DNA of 5,788 nt from Candidatus Iainarchaeum sp. Its GTDB lineage: Archaea; Micrarchaeota; Micrarchaeia; Anstonellales; Bilamarchaeaceae. A program made the translations under genes and the position numbers. The notes under the pieces were generated by a model, which was not told the DNA's origin, made no database searches, and was given only the letters and a program-made list of their open reading frames with translations. This document shows, one piece after another, positions 5,412 through 5,788 of the stretch. The stretch spans positions 1-5,788 of the forward strand of contig JAQTMJ010000060.1 in assembly GCA_028714395.1 (NCBI GenBank). Reading direction: 5' to 3'. Each line of letters opens with the position of its first letter. The first letter of the stretch is position 1.

Positions 5412-5788
5412 ATGCTGATGGAGGATTTGAGCTGGGATGAAATCAATTCTGAAGTGAAGAAGGACAAAACTGTAATCCTGGTGTTCGGGGCATTTGAAGC
5501 GCACGGAAAACATCTTCCGCTGAAAACCGATACGTTCGTTCCCTATGAAATCGCCAAGCGAGTGGCGGAAAAAACCAACTCACTGCTATTTCCTCCGATA
5601 AATTTAGGCTTCTGCTACACGCTGAGAAGGTTTCCTGGAACGGTTTCGCTTTCCCAGAACACGCTCTCTGCAATCGTGTACGATGTATTTTCCGAACTCA
5701 TGAGAAACGGGTTCCACAAATTCCTGGTGATAAACGGCCACGGGGGAAATGAATCCATAATCAAGAACACTTTAAAGGAGATGGCTGA
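5412..5788 (+). CDS. Creatininase-family metalloamidohydrolase (5' part, runs off the window)
   Basis: The first 125 codons are present; the typical family length is about 230-260 residues. The N-terminal signature reads GAFEAHGKHLPLKTD (26-40), matching the family's GSxEQHGxHLPxxTD, with metal ligands Glu29, His31 and Asp40 at the spacing seen in creatininase. FPGTVSL (74-80) and INGHGGNE (107-114) follow, with His110 as a further metal ligand and the following GGN typical. The last conserved Glu lies beyond the window or is E114. Members include creatininase, the mycofactocin peptidase MftE and the archaeal formylaminopyrimidine deformylase ArfB of riboflavin/F420 synthesis; the substrate cannot be chosen from this part. 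Two substitutions stand out: the usual Gln after the metal Glu is Ala30, and the usual His three residues before FPGT is Leu71. It is probably co-transcribed with rnp1. Confidence 0.85.
   Translation, partial: MLMEDLSWDEINSEVKKDKTVILVFGAFEAHGKHLPLKTDTFVPYEIAKRVAEKTNSLLFPPINLGFCYTLRRFPGTVSLSQNTLSAIVYDVFSELMRNGFHKFLVINGHGGNESIIKNTLKEMA

Noticed and set aside
5046..5513. 155-codon minus-strand open frame across rnp1 and the creatininase gene
   Set aside because: It is antisense to two clearly recognised genes and shows no domain; it results from the codon bias of the + strand genes.
1..5788. CRISPR array, transposon ends or integration site around the ATPase
   Set aside because: No regularly spaced repeats, terminal inverted repeats, target duplications or tRNA-derived attachment sequence could be seen.

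Overview
This is an archaeal chromosome segment, almost entirely coding. The evidence is RNA polymerase subunit L, archaeal/eukaryotic-type ribosomal proteins uS15 and eS1 (S3Ae), the RNase P protein Rpp29 and a Ser-His-Asp (ER/archaeal-type) signal peptidase. TATA-like boxes sit 25-27 nt upstream of start codons, the geometry of leaderless archaeal transcripts. The compact layout would suit a small-genome archaeal lineage such as a DPANN group, but the sequence alone does not fix the taxon.

Layout. Bases 1-39 hold the 3' end of an upstream gene (possibly exosome Csl4, by context only). Then come rpoL (48-323) and a large signal peptidase I (334-1317), closely spaced on the + strand. A convergent minus-strand gene (2159-1326) encodes an unrecognised protein with a disordered charged N-terminus and HEAT-like helices. 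It diverges from an ITP/XTP pyrophosphatase gene (2199-2759) across a very short AT-rich double promoter containing the 12-bp palindrome TTTAAATTTAAA. rps15 (2794-3249) and rps3ae (3255-3851) follow and end in T-rich terminator sequence. A lone SSO1545-like P-loop ATPase (4969-3935, minus) comes next; it is AT-richer than the ribosomal genes and has its own TATA box and a 26-bp dyad upstream. The window closes with rnp1/Rpp29 (5134-5403), probably leaderless, and a creatininase-family metalloenzyme (5412 to the edge) translated from a Shine-Dalgarno site overlapping the rnp1 stop.

Functionally, most of the window is core information processing: transcription (RpoL), translation (uS15, eS1), tRNA maturation (Rpp29) and nucleotide-pool cleansing (ITPase), plus protein export (signal peptidase). 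The accessory or unexplained parts are the HEAT-like protein, the ATPase with its operator-like region, the Cys-containing insertion in the signal peptidase, and the creatininase homologue beside Rpp29. I see no CRISPR array, tRNA, rRNA, transposase or insertion sequence, and nothing that amounts to a demonstrable new multi-gene system. The ATPase locus and its dyad are the best candidates for something undescribed.
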